Source: Nitrospira sp.
GTDB taxonomy: Bacteria > Nitrospirota > Nitrospiria > Nitrospirales > Nitrospiraceae
Reading direction: 5' to 3'
Length of the DNA: 64,000 bases
NCBI GenBank assembly: GCA_037045225.1
Contig: JBAOHZ010000009.1
Coordinates: 3,830,001 to 3,894,000, forward strand
The notes beneath the pieces are model-generated. The model saw nothing but the letters and a program-made list of their open reading frames with translations. It was not told the DNA's origin and did not search any database. The position numbers were made by a program, and so were the translations under genes. This document shows positions 43,822-52,553 of the stretch, piece by piece (positions within the stretch are counted from its first letter, which is position 1; each line of letters opens with the position of its first letter).

Positions 43822-45101
43822 AGGTACGGACGTTCCATGTCAAATCGATGCACGAGGCCATTCGGTCGATCAAGGACACGTTAGGTCCCGATGCAGTGAT
43901 TCTGTCCACGAAACGAGTGCGATCGTGGGATAACGGGTTTGGATTGTTAGGCGGGTCTGTCTTAGAGGTCATGGCAGCTATTGAAGATGATGCCGCCGTC
44001 CCGGAAGCAGCGCCGTTGCTCGGTGAAGATGACGCCACACGTCCGGCCGATAGGCATGCGCCTCTGGTGCCGGCGGAGGAATCGCGCTTTCAACGAACCC
44101 TCCAGGGTGCGATGGAGACGTCGCCGGAAAAACCGCGACCGGTTGGCCGTCCGGCCGAAAGTCTACCGCGTGAGCCCCGAGCGACACCGGCCTCCGCGCA
44201 CGGTCAGGGTGAGAGCCAAGGCACCACATTCCAGTCCTTTCAACGGGTGTATGAAGATTTGCTGGCGCAGGGTGTGGAGCATGTGACGGCCGAAGCGTGC
44301 TTGCGGGAACTTAGAGAAACGTTGGTGGAGAAGGGGTCGGCGCAGCGCAATTCCTCCCTGCAGTTGCTCCGGACGGTGCTGCTTGATCGCGTCACCACAG
44401 CCGGCCCTCTGCTCAGTAGGGCAGGGGAGCAAAAAGTTGCCCTGTTCGTGGGGCCGAGCGGGGTCGGCAAGACCTCGACCATTGCCAAGCTGGCCACGCA
44501 CTACGGCATCGTCGAGCAGCGAAGCGTCGCCCTGATCACGATGGATACCTATCGACCCGCGGCAGTGGAACATCTTCGTCTCTATGCCGAGGTGTTGGGT
44601 ATCGAGCTGTCGGTGGCCGCGTCTTGCAGCGAGGCTCGCGCGGCGATTGAGCAGGCCTGTGAGGCGGAATTGATTCTCATCGATACTGCCGGCTTCAATC
44701 CCTACGAGCCCATCGCGGCGCAACGCTGGAGGGGCTTGCTCACCGGGGGCACTCCCATGGAGGTCCATCTCGTTCTGGCGGCGGGTACGCGTGTGCCCGA
44801 TCTCGTGGTCAGCACCAGTCAGTGTGTGGATGTGCCCGGTCTCCGATTACTGTTTACCAAGCTTGATGAAACCGCCGGATATGGCGGCATCTTTGAGGCG
44901 ACCCATCGCACCGGGATTCCGCTCTCCTATTGGGGAACCGGCCAACGGGTGCCTGACGACCTGGTTCAGGCGCAAGTCGATCGCCTGGGCGACCTGTTAC
45001 TGGGAGGGCAAGTGCGGACGCCGGCCGGCGGGAGCACTCAGACCTGGGATCGACAGACGACTCCAACGTGTGTGCCGGGCATGAAGAGTTACGTGCGATA
45101 G
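43818..45101 (+). CDS. flhF: Signal-recognition-type GTPase FlhF
   Basis: 427 residues. The N-terminal B domain starts MKVRTFHVKSMHEAIRSIKD and includes LGPDAVILSTKRV; a linker rich in P, R and E covers about 70-140; the NG domain carries the P-loop GPSGVGKTSTIAKLA, the DTYRPAAVEHLRLYAEVL segment, DTAGF and TKLDET. FlhF sets the site, and in many bacteria the number, of polar flagella. It sits between flhA and flhG, which suggests a polar flagellum. Confidence 0.95.
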   Translation: MKVRTFHVKSMHEAIRSIKDTLGPDAVILSTKRVRSWDNGFGLLGGSVLEVMAAIEDDAAVPEAAPLLGEDDATRPADRHAPLVPAEESRFQRTLQGAMETSPEKPRPVGRPAESLPREPRATPASAHGQGESQGTTFQSFQRVYEDLLAQGVEHVTAEACLRELRETLVEKGSAQRNSSLQLLRTVLLDRVTTAGPLLSRAGEQKVALFVGPSGVGKTSTIAKLATHYGIVEQRSVALITMDTYRPAAVEHLRLYAEVLGIELSVAASCSEARAAIEQACEAELILIDTAGFNPYEPIAAQRWRGLLTGGTPMEVHLVLAAGTRVPDLVVSTSQCVDVPGLRLLFTKLDETAGYGGIFEATHRTGIPLSYWGTGQRVPDDLVQAQVDRLGDLLLGGQVRTPAGGSTQTWDRQTTPTCVPGMKSYVR

Positions 45102-45129
45102 GCGACGGTCGAACAAGAGGGGAGTGACG

Positions 45130-45996
45130 ATGGCGATGCAACCAGGAATTATGGATCCGCAGATGAAGGTGCTTGGTGACAACGTCGGTCCCTCTCGCAC
45201 GCAGGTCATTACCGTGACCAGCGGAAAAGGCGGCGTGGGGAAGACCAATGTCGTGGTCAATACCGCCATCGCTCTGGCCCAAACCGGAAAACGTGTGCTC
45301 GTCCTGGATGCAGATCTCGGATTGGGCAACGTCGATATTCTGCTGGGGCTGACCCCGAAATATACGTTGGAGCACGTGCTTGCCAAGACTTGTCGGCTCG
45401 AAGATATCGCTTTGGCCGGTCCGCAGGGGATTACGGTTCTCCCGGCCAGTACGGGCATTTCTCAATTGACGATCCTGACGGAAGCGCAGCAGCTGATCCT
45501 TCAAGATGAACTTGAACGATTGGCCTCGAGCATGGACGTGTTGCTGATCGATACCGGCGCGGGGATTTCTTCCACCGTGACCTACTTTGCAGCGGCCGCG
45601 CAATCGATCGTGGTCGTGGTCTCTCCGGAACCCACCTCCATGACCGATGCCTATGCTTTGATGAAGGTGCTGCTCCGACAATACCGGGAACGTCGGTTTT
45701 ACGTGCTCGTCAACATGGTGAAGTCGCCGCGAGATGCTGCGCGCATCTTCCGGAAACTCGAGTTGGCCGTCAGCCGGTTCTTGCATATTTCTCTGGATTA
45801 TCTCGGCGCCATTCCCTTGGACGACTATGTCCCGATGGCGGTCACTCAGCAGCGGGCCGTGATCGATCTCTTTCCGCACGCGCCGGCGAGCCGTGCGTTT
45901 CGAGAATTGACTGAGGCGGTGGCTCAGTTGACTCCACCGGCGCTTCCTAAAGGCACAGTGCAGTTTCTCTGGCAACAACTCTTGCGGACGCACTGA
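45130..45996 (+). CDS. flhG: MinD-like ATPase FlhG (FleN/YlxH)
   Basis: 288 residues from the ATG at 45130 (GAGGGGAGTGACG upstream). A deviant Walker A (SGKGGVGKTNVVVN), the switch region LDADLGLGNVDILLGL and DTGAGISSTV identify it. It limits flagellar number by acting on FlhF and, in some bacteria, on a sigma-54 activator. It directly follows flhF and precedes fliA. Confidence 0.94.
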   Translation: MAMQPGIMDPQMKVLGDNVGPSRTQVITVTSGKGGVGKTNVVVNTAIALAQTGKRVLVLDADLGLGNVDILLGLTPKYTLEHVLAKTCRLEDIALAGPQGITVLPASTGISQLTILTEAQQLILQDELERLASSMDVLLIDTGAGISSTVTYFAAAAQSIVVVVSPEPTSMTDAYALMKVLLRQYRERRFYVLVNMVKSPRDAARIFRKLELAVSRFLHISLDYLGAIPLDDYVPMAVTQQRAVIDLFPHAPASRAFRELTEAVAQLTPPALPKGTVQFLWQQLLRTH

Positions 45997-46014
45997 CTGA
46001 AAGGATTGTAGCGA

Positions 46015-46776
46015 ATGATGGATGCTCGAAAAATGTCTGCAGTCAGAAACGCCTCCCGCCGGGTGATTCCGGAAGCGGATCGAGAACGCGTGATTCAGGA
46101 GTTCACCCACGTGGTGAAGGCCATGGCCCATCGACTGGCATTCCGCCTGCCGGCCTATATGGACGCGGAAGATCTGATGTCTGTCGGGATCATGGGCCTC
46201 ATGGATGCGATGGACAAGTACGACCCGACCCGAGAAGCGAAGTTCAAGACCTATGCAGAGTTTCGAATCCGTGGCGCCATGCTCGATGAAATCCGGTCGA
46301 TGGATTGGATTCCGCGTTCGGTTCACGAACGAATTACACTGTTACAAAAGACCTATTCCGAGCTCTTGCATCGGTTCGGCCGCCCGCCGACGGATCAGGA
46401 AGTCGGCAAAGAGCTGAAGATGTCCGCGGAAGAATTGGATGAATTCTTAACCCGCTCACGGGGAGCCGTGGTCATCAGCCTCGACGATCTGGGCGTACAG
46501 GATCAGGATGGGCATAAGATACTGAGTGTTTTGACCGACTCGAATCAGCCCGATCCGCTGTCCTTGCTGGTGAATGAGCGGGCGCGTCACGTGCTCGAAT
46601 CTGCGATTCACGATCTGCCTGAAAAAGAACGGCTGGTGTTGTCGCTCTATTACTTCGAGGAACTCACGATGAAGGAAATCGGGCAGACGCTCAAGGTGAC
46701 CGAATCCCGAGTCTGTCAGATCCATTCGAAAGCCATCCTCCACCTGAAGACACGTCTCGAACCGGTTGATGTCTGA
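46015..46776 (+). CDS. fliA: Flagellar sigma factor FliA (sigma-28)
   Basis: 253 residues. Region 2 is seen in MAHRLAFRLPAYMDAEDLMS, YAEFRIRGAMLDEIRSMDW and IPRSVHERI. Region 3 in GRPPTDQEVGKEL. Region 4 in LPEKERLVLSLYYFEELTMK and IGQTLKVTESRVCQIHSKA. It directs RNA polymerase to late flagellar promoters. Candidate targets are the sites at 46860, 52899, 56154, 61256 and 61314. FlgM (52989) is its anti-sigma factor. Confidence 0.97.
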   Translation: MMDARKMSAVRNASRRVIPEADRERVIQEFTHVVKAMAHRLAFRLPAYMDAEDLMSVGIMGLMDAMDKYDPTREAKFKTYAEFRIRGAMLDEIRSMDWIPRSVHERITLLQKTYSELLHRFGRPPTDQEVGKELKMSAEELDEFLTRSRGAVVISLDDLGVQDQDGHKILSVLTDSNQPDPLSLLVNERARHVLESAIHDLPEKERLVLSLYYFEELTMKEIGQTLKVTESRVCQIHSKAILHLKTRLEPVDV

Positions 46777-46859
46777 GTAGGCGCTTCTGGCAACCTGATC
46801 GCCGTTCTTGTTCGTTCACATCGGGAATATCACCGCGGCGTCGTAGGAATACCCCTCCC

Positions 46860-46887
46860 TTCAGTTTCTCCTACCGTTCTCCGATAC
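46860..46887 (+). promoter_or_regulatory. Weak candidate sigma-28 promoter of the GGDEF-like gene
   Basis: TTCA, 16 bases, TCCGATAC. The -10 box matches GCCGATAA at 6 of 8 positions; the -35 box is poor. The place is right, 49 bases before the ATG at 46936. Confidence 0.3.
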
Positions 46888-46935
46888 CTCCCTAGCCCAG
46901 ACAGCCCGTTGGGAATGAGATGTTTTGGGGAAGGT

Positions 46936-47811
46936 ATGAATCAGCCGCGCCAGGAATCCAGCCATTTGGGCGATCTCAGGGGACGTGATTCGACGAACCG
47001 GCATGGCCGGCCCGATGACGAAACGGGTTCGGCATTCTTCGATACCACGCAACTTGGCGCGGGGGCCTGCATTCTGTTCATGGCCGGCGGATTATATTGG
47101 ACAGCCTCCGTGGGTCTGCTGACTCTCTCGGCGTTGACGGCCTATCCGCTCATGATCTCGGTCGGCCTCGTTCTCACACTTGTCATTTTTGGCGCGACCT
47201 TCTGGACGCCGAGGGCAGCTCAATCGGCGAGTATGCTGCATACGCGCTCGGAGGAGTCGAACATCATGGGCCTGCACACCTACGACTCGGTGACCGGTTT
47301 GCCGACTCGGCGGTTGTTCACGGCGCTCCTCAATCAAGCCTTGCCACGCGCACAGGCGCACGGCCGGCAGGTCGCGGTGATCATGATCGAGATGGATCAT
47401 TTCACGCCGCAAATCGATGCGTCGACACAAGTCAACGAGAGCCTCATGTATCGAGTGCAAGCCGCGCGGGTGAAGAGTGCCCTGCGAAGCACCGACACGC
47501 TCGCACGGTTGGCCGAACGGACCTTCGTGGTCCTCCTGGATCAGGTGAGCGGGCCCGATGAGGCGCTGGCCATCGCCCAAAAAATGCACGCCACGATCGC
47601 GCTCCCGGTGACGCTGGATGCGCACGAACTGTTTTTCACCAGCCGCATGGGAATCGGTCTTTCCGGCCATGATGCGGAAGAGAGTGGCCCACTCCTCAAT
47701 GCCGCTACTCGGGCTGTTGCTGCGGCTCGTGCCGAAGGGTACGCCATCTACGGATGGCATGACGCCCTGACTGCTTCCTCCCTCGATTCGGCCTCCACCC
47801 TCGCGGCGTAA
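46936..47811 (+). CDS. Membrane protein with a degenerate GGDEF domain
   Basis: 291 residues from the ATG at 46936 (GGGGAAGG just upstream). Two TM helices at about 40-85 (ACILFMAGGLYWTASVGLLT and LMISVGLVLTLVIFGATFW). The cytoplasmic domain (about 115-275) follows the diguanylate cyclase plan: YDSVTGLPTRRLFTALLNQA, VAVIMIEMDHF, VKSALRSTDTLARL, then FVVLLDQV. The active-site GGDEF is replaced by AERTF, so it cannot make c-di-GMP by the known mechanism. It may bind a nucleotide or partner. It sits between fliA and the flgF promoter, inside the flagellar cluster, and so probably has a role in motility. Confidence 0.75.
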   Translation: MNQPRQESSHLGDLRGRDSTNRHGRPDDETGSAFFDTTQLGAGACILFMAGGLYWTASVGLLTLSALTAYPLMISVGLVLTLVIFGATFWTPRAAQSASMLHTRSEESNIMGLHTYDSVTGLPTRRLFTALLNQALPRAQAHGRQVAVIMIEMDHFTPQIDASTQVNESLMYRVQAARVKSALRSTDTLARLAERTFVVLLDQVSGPDEALAIAQKMHATIALPVTLDAHELFFTSRMGIGLSGHDAEESGPLLNAATRAVAAARAEGYAIYGWHDALTASSLDSASTLAA

Positions 47812-48020
47812 TTCACCTCGCTCCCACAGACTGGCTCGCTGATGTAGGCAGGACTTTCCTGCCTTGAGGCAAAGACTTCCGCTCCGGTCGGGCCATTCGA
47901 TCGGTGATGGAGTGAGGCGATATCGTGCCCGCCCGTCCCCGGGTGTCCATCCCACTGCAATCATAAGGATTTTCTTCGAGCCACTCCCTGCTGACGTGTC
48001 GCTCACATCAGGAAGGGGGG

Positions 48021-48036
48021 TGGCATGTCGCTTGCT
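48021..48036 (+). promoter_or_regulatory. Sigma-54 promoter of the flgF-flgG operon
   Basis: TGGCATG, four bases (TCGC), TTGCT, with exact GG-N10-GC spacing. Transcription should start near 48047. This excludes the in-frame ATG at 48025 and supports the flgF start at 48079. The rest of 47812-48020 has no gene. Confidence 0.72.
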
Positions 48037-48078
48037 AACTCCTCCTGTAGCATCACAGGTCCACTGGAAGACTCTCAG

Positions 48079-48846
48079 ATGAATCGAGCGATCTACCCGA
48101 TACTGTCCGGCGCCGTTGCCCAGGAAAAGCAACTCCAGGTCTTTGCCAACAACCTGGCCAACGTCAATACGGCTGGATTCAAGCAGGATCAGCAAGGGTT
48201 CCGAGGACTTTTTGCGCGCGCGAGTTCTGTGGGCACAGGAGTCGTCACAGGGGGAATCACCGCCACGATTTCCACCAGGCCTGCCGGTCCGAGCGAACGC
48301 GTGTTCGCGGAAGCGCATGGCATCAGAACCGCGTTTGAGCCGGGACGAATTCGCATTACGGGGAATCCCTTGGATCTTGCGCTACAGGGCAACGGATTCT
48401 TTGAAGTGAAGACACCCGATGGAGTTCGATATACGCGCAGCGGCATTTTTTCGCTGGATAGCCAACGCCGCTTGGTCACGAATCTCGGGCACCCGGTCAT
48501 GGGTACCAAAGGGGAGATCAAGGTGCCGGCCGGTAACATTCAGATCAATGCAGAGGGGGCAATCCAAGTGGAAGGGACTCCGATCGGCAGCATCAAGGTC
48601 GTCGAGTTCCCCGAAACTGCGATGCCGGAGAAATTTGCCGAAGGACTCTTTGTCGGCGGGAAGCCGACGGTCTCCACGCAACCGCAGGTACAGTCGGGAC
48701 ATATTGAAGAGTCAAACGTGAATTCGCTGAGTGAGATGGTGAAGATGATGCAGGGCATGCGCAGTTACGAGTCGGCGCAGAAATTGATCCAAACCATGGA
48801 TCGTATGACGGAGACGGCCATCCAAGACCTGGGCCGAGTGCAATAG
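48079..48846 (+). CDS. flgF: Flagellar proximal rod protein FlgF
   Basis: 255 residues from the ATG at 48079 (MNRAIYPILSGAVAQEKQLQ). The rod signature reads VFANNLANVNTAGFKQDQQG, the central motif LDLALQGNGFFEVKTPDG, and the C-terminal helix VNSLSEMVKMMQGMRSYESA. It is one of the rod proteins. The operon start is set by the sigma-54 site at 48021. flgG follows after 9 bases. Confidence 0.94.
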   Translation: MNRAIYPILSGAVAQEKQLQVFANNLANVNTAGFKQDQQGFRGLFARASSVGTGVVTGGITATISTRPAGPSERVFAEAHGIRTAFEPGRIRITGNPLDLALQGNGFFEVKTPDGVRYTRSGIFSLDSQRRLVTNLGHPVMGTKGEIKVPAGNIQINAEGAIQVEGTPIGSIKVVEFPETAMPEKFAEGLFVGGKPTVSTQPQVQSGHIEESNVNSLSEMVKMMQGMRSYESAQKLIQTMDRMTETAIQDLGRVQ

Positions 48847-48855
48847 GAGGGGTGT

Positions 48856-49647
48856 ATGATTCGCGCAATGTGGACGGCGGCGACGGGAATGACGGCCCAA
48901 CAACTGAACGTGGATACGATTGCCCACAATCTGGCGAACGTCAACACGAACGCGTTCAAGCGCAGTCGGGCGGAGTTCGGCGATCTGCTGTATCAAATCC
49001 AGCGATTGCCGGGCACGAATGCGTCGAACGTGGGCGTCTTTCCAGTCGGCGTGCAGGTCGGAGGCGGTGTGCGCCCCATCACCGTGGCCAAGGAATGGGC
49101 ACAGGGCAACATGCGGCAGACCGGGAACGATCTCGATCTGGCGATCGACGGCGCCGGCTTCTTCCAGGTGACCAGGCCGGACGGCACCATCATGTATACC
49201 CGTAACGGCTCTTTCAAGCGCGATAACGTCGGGAACCTCGTGACTGGTGACGGCGACCAACTCAATCCAGTCATTACGATTCCATCAGGTGCATTAAAAA
49301 TCGATGTTGGTCAGGATGGCACCGTGTCCGTCCTGCTGCCCGGCGTCACTCAGGCGTCGCAGGTGGGCCAGATTCAGTTGGTGCGTTTTGACAATCCGTC
49401 GGGTTTGGTCGCGATGGGTGGCAACTTGTTTCTCGACAGCTTTGCGTCCGGGCCGGCGCAACAGGGCACAGGCGGATTTTCGACCGGCTTCGGGACGTTG
49501 CAGCAAGGGTTCCTGGAAAGTTCGAACGTCAATCTGGCGGAGGAGATGGTCAACATGATCATCGCCCAGCGGAGTTACGAAATTAACTCCAAGACCATTC
49601 AGGCATCGGATGAAATGATGCAAATTGCCAACAACCTGCGCCGGTAA
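48856..49647 (+). CDS. flgG: Flagellar distal rod protein FlgG
   Basis: 263 residues, the standard length. MIRAMWTAATGMTAQQLNVD at the start, then IAHNLANVNTNAFKRSRAEF, LDLAIDGAGFFQVTRPDG and the C-terminal VNLAEEMVNMIIAQRSYEIN. It forms the distal rod inside the P and L rings. RBS GGAGGGG before the ATG. Confidence 0.97.
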   Translation: MIRAMWTAATGMTAQQLNVDTIAHNLANVNTNAFKRSRAEFGDLLYQIQRLPGTNASNVGVFPVGVQVGGGVRPITVAKEWAQGNMRQTGNDLDLAIDGAGFFQVTRPDGTIMYTRNGSFKRDNVGNLVTGDGDQLNPVITIPSGALKIDVGQDGTVSVLLPGVTQASQVGQIQLVRFDNPSGLVAMGGNLFLDSFASGPAQQGTGGFSTGFGTLQQGFLESSNVNLAEEMVNMIIAQRSYEINSKTIQASDEMMQIANNLRR

Positions 49648-49680
49648 TCGGCGCCGCACCATCAACCAAGGGTGAGACCT

Positions 49681-50478
49681 GTGAATCGAGTCGGCTTGCT
49701 GTCTGTTGCGACCCTCAGTTTGGTCATGAGCACTGTTCTGCCGGCGATGGCAGGGGAGCGGGCCTCGACCCGGCCGCAGTTCCAGATACACGAGGCGTTT
49801 GCGCATCCGACCCACAGTCTCCCGCAGGCACGCGGGAAACGGCTTATTTATCCGGAACAAATCCGCGGGGTGATCCACGATTTCGTGAAGCGAGAACTGG
49901 CCGGCCGAGCCGTCGATTGTCAGGTGGCGCTCGGCGATCCGCAGCAACCGATTGTCGTGCCATCGGGGGCGGTCGACCTGCAGGTCAGTGCAGCTCGTTC
50001 GGACGAGTCGCTTGGCCGTCGAGTGTTTCAGATTCATCTGGCCGTGAACGGGCGATTCATCAAGACGATCGATGCCACGGCCGACGTGGCTGCGATTGTT
50101 GAAGTGGTGGTCCCGGTCCGGCCGATTAAAGTGGACGAGCAGATCGAAAGCGACGACGTCACCACGGAACGGATCGTGCTGTACGATCTCAAGCAACCGT
50201 TTGTGACTCATCTTGCCGAGGTGATCGGCAAAGCGGCCATCCGCCCGCTTCCACCTCAAAATGCTATTCGCATGACCGCGCTGCGACGTCCCTTCGCCGT
50301 GCATAAGGGCGATCGGGTCATGATCGAGGCTCGGCAGGGAGGGTTGTCGATTCAAACCGTCGGGGTCACGAAATCGCATGGTGAACTCGGTCAAACTATC
50401 ACGGTCTCCAACGTCGATTCCGGCAAGGAATTGCGGGCGACCGTCGTCGCACCGGGGGTGGTCCGTGTCAGTTTTTAA
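49681..50478 (+). CDS. flgA: P-ring assembly chaperone FlgA
   Basis: 265 residues from the GTG at 49681, preceded by AAGGGTGAG. A signal peptide (LLSVATLSLVMSTVLPAMAG) leads to the periplasm. The C-terminal SAF/ChapFlgA part is clear: VPVRPIKVDEQIESDDVTTE, AIRPLPPQNAIRMTALRRP, VHKGDRVMIEARQGGLSIQT and GELGQTITVSNVDSGKEL. It helps FlgI assemble the P ring. It overlaps flgH by 14 bases. Confidence 0.94.
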   Translation: MNRVGLLSVATLSLVMSTVLPAMAGERASTRPQFQIHEAFAHPTHSLPQARGKRLIYPEQIRGVIHDFVKRELAGRAVDCQVALGDPQQPIVVPSGAVDLQVSAARSDESLGRRVFQIHLAVNGRFIKTIDATADVAAIVEVVVPVRPIKVDEQIESDDVTTERIVLYDLKQPFVTHLAEVIGKAAIRPLPPQNAIRMTALRRPFAVHKGDRVMIEARQGGLSIQTVGVTKSHGELGQTITVSNVDSGKELRATVVAPGVVRVSF

Positions 50479-51181
50479 CCGCTCGCTTGTTCGATATCGC
50501 GCCATTGGGAGCCTCTGGTGTGGGCTTGCGTTGTGCCTGCTGATCGGCTGTTCGGCCTCACCCAGCACGAAACAACAAAAGGTGGAGATGGCCAAACTGC
50601 CTCCGCCCAAGACGACGGGGTCGTTGTGGCAGGAAGAGAATGGCCGAGCCTATCTCTATGAAGATCTTCGCGCCATGCGCATCGGCGACATCATTACGAT
50701 TCTGATTGTGGAAAAGCACAAGGGGTCGAAAAGCGCCGACACGAACGCGGAGAGAGACTCCACTATTTCGAATGGAATCGGCGGGACCGGGATGGGGTAT
50801 CTCGGCCTCCCCGGGATCCGTCTGGGCGGGGAAGCCAAACGCGGCTTCGGCGTTGATGCCAGCGCCAAGAGTAAGTTCGGCGGCAAAGGCGCGACGAATC
50901 GAGAGGACACGTTGACGGGCACCATTTCAGCCATCGTGACGGAAGTCTTGCCGAACGGTGACTTACGGGTCGAGGGGCGCCGTGAGGTGACCGTCAATTC
51001 GGAACGCCAGATCATGACCATCGCAGGCATCGTCAGGCGCGTGGATGTCAATACGAAGAACACCGTGCAGTCGAGCGCCATTGCCGACGCCAAGATCGAA
51101 TACTCCGGCCTGGGAGTCGTCGACGATGTGCAGCGGCCGGGTTGGCTCGTCAGAATTCTTGATTGGGTCTATCCGTTTTGA
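50465..51181 (+). CDS. flgH: Flagellar L-ring lipoprotein FlgH
   Basis: 238 residues from the GTG at 50465, the start nearest to the signal peptide; it lies inside the end of flgA. The lipobox LLIGC lipidates it. The L-ring core is visible in RAMRIGDIITILIVEKHKGS, TNREDTLTGTISAIVTEVLP, DLRVEGRREVTVNSERQIMT and VRRVDVNTKNTV. It forms the ring in the outer membrane, direct evidence for a two-membrane envelope. Confidence 0.95.
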   Translation: MSVFNRSLVRYRAIGSLWCGLALCLLIGCSASPSTKQQKVEMAKLPPPKTTGSLWQEENGRAYLYEDLRAMRIGDIITILIVEKHKGSKSADTNAERDSTISNGIGGTGMGYLGLPGIRLGGEAKRGFGVDASAKSKFGGKGATNREDTLTGTISAIVTEVLPNGDLRVEGRREVTVNSERQIMTIAGIVRRVDVNTKNTVQSSAIADAKIEYSGLGVVDDVQRPGWLVRILDWVYPF

Positions 51182-51224
51182 TCGCAAGGTCGTCGGGAAG
51201 CATCGACCAGCCACAGGAGTTATC

Positions 51225-52535
51225 ATGACGAGGCCGCGCAAACAACAACGGGCGATGATTACGCAATGCTTCCGGCTGATGCTGTCAAGCGGGGTTCTGC
51301 GCCCGGCCTCGATGGATCCCGACCTCCTCGCACGTCCCTGGACACCTCCGCCGCCGAAACCGGCGCCTGTCCCTGAGAGACAGCCGCAGGGGATGGCCTG
51401 GTTTCGGCGAACCGCAGTGGGCATGTTGGCCTTCCTCACGATCACCCTGTTCTCGGCCTCATTGGCGCAGGCCGTTCGGGTCAAGGACGTCGCGACAATC
51501 GAAGGCGTGCGCGAAAACCAGTTGATCGGGTATGGACTCGTCGTCGGCCTCGACCGGACGGGCGATCAGGTCATCGGCGGACAGTTTACGATTCAAGCCA
51601 TGATGTCCATGTTGAACAAGATGGGCATCAATCTCGTGATCGATCCCATTCAGTTGCTCACCCGCAATATTGCCTCGGTGATGGTGACGGCGAAACTTCC
51701 GCCGTTTGTGAAGCCAGGGATGACGCTGGACGCAATCGTCTCCTCAATGGCCAATGCGAAAAGTCTCCAGGGCGGCACGCTGTTGTCCACGCCGTTGAAG
51801 GCGCCGAATCAACAGGTGTTCGCCGTGGCTCAGGGGCCGGTCTCCATCGGTGGATTCTTAGGAGGTACCGGAGGCGCAGGCGGTGCGACCGTGACGAAGA
51901 ACCATCAGGCAGCCGGGGTCGTTCCTGCCGGCGCCATTGTGGAAAAAGAATTGGTCGTGGATATCGAAAACTGGGACTCCGTGTCTGTGCTGCTGCGCCA
52001 TCCGGACTTCACCACGGCCATTCGAACGGCGGAAGTGATCGACGGGACGTTTGGGAAGGGCACGGCCGTACCGGTGAATGCAGGCCTCGTCAAAACGTCG
52101 CTTCCCGCGAGCTTTCACGGACGAGTCGTGGAATATATCGCGACCATGGAAGGGTTGGATGTGACCGTGGATGTCGCCGCCAAGGTGGTGGTGAACGAAC
52201 GTACCGGCACGGTGGTCCTGGGTGAACATGTCCGACTCTCCACTTGCGCGATCTCTCACGGCAACCTGACGATTTCCGTCAAGAATACGCTCAACGTCTC
52301 GCAGCCGCCGGCTCCGCTGATCGGGTCGACCCAAGGGCAAACGACGGTTACTCCAGACGTGCAGACGGAAGTCAGCGAACAGGAGTCACGACTGATCGTC
52401 GTCGATCAAACCGTGACGCTGGGAGAAGTGGTGCGGGCATTAAACGCCGTGGGCGTCACACCGCGAGATCTTGTGGCCATTTTGTCGGCCCTCCGATCGG
52501 CCGGCGCACTTCAAGCGAATCTTGAGATTGTCTAG
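51225..52535 (+). CDS. flgI: Flagellar P-ring protein FlgI, with an N-terminal extension
   Basis: 436 residues from the ATG at 51225, which has a good RBS (CAGGAG). The core begins at VRVKDVATIEGVRENQLIGY and has the family marks GLVVGLDRTGDQ, LLTRNIASVMVTAKLPPF and VALLRHPDF-like VSVLLRHPDFTTA. FlgI proteins are usually about 370 residues. Here a proline-rich cytoplasmic-looking extension of about 56 residues precedes a second possible start (51393) that would give a normal signal peptide. GC-rich third positions suggest the extension is truly coding. It builds the P ring in the periplasm. Confidence 0.93.
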   Translation: MTRPRKQQRAMITQCFRLMLSSGVLRPASMDPDLLARPWTPPPPKPAPVPERQPQGMAWFRRTAVGMLAFLTITLFSASLAQAVRVKDVATIEGVRENQLIGYGLVVGLDRTGDQVIGGQFTIQAMMSMLNKMGINLVIDPIQLLTRNIASVMVTAKLPPFVKPGMTLDAIVSSMANAKSLQGGTLLSTPLKAPNQQVFAVAQGPVSIGGFLGGTGGAGGATVTKNHQAAGVVPAGAIVEKELVVDIENWDSVSVLLRHPDFTTAIRTAEVIDGTFGKGTAVPVNAGLVKTSLPASFHGRVVEYIATMEGLDVTVDVAAKVVVNERTGTVVLGEHVRLSTCAISHGNLTISVKNTLNVSQPPAPLIGSTQGQTTVTPDVQTEVSEQESRLIVVDQTVTLGEVVRALNAVGVTPRDLVAILSALRSAGALQANLEIV

Positions 52536-52553
52536 GAAAGGCCTATGTAAGTG

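Noticed and set aside
44854..46326. 490-residue minus-strand frame opposite flhF, flhG and fliA
   Set aside because: Spans three well-identified genes in antisense and has histidine/arginine-rich shadow composition.
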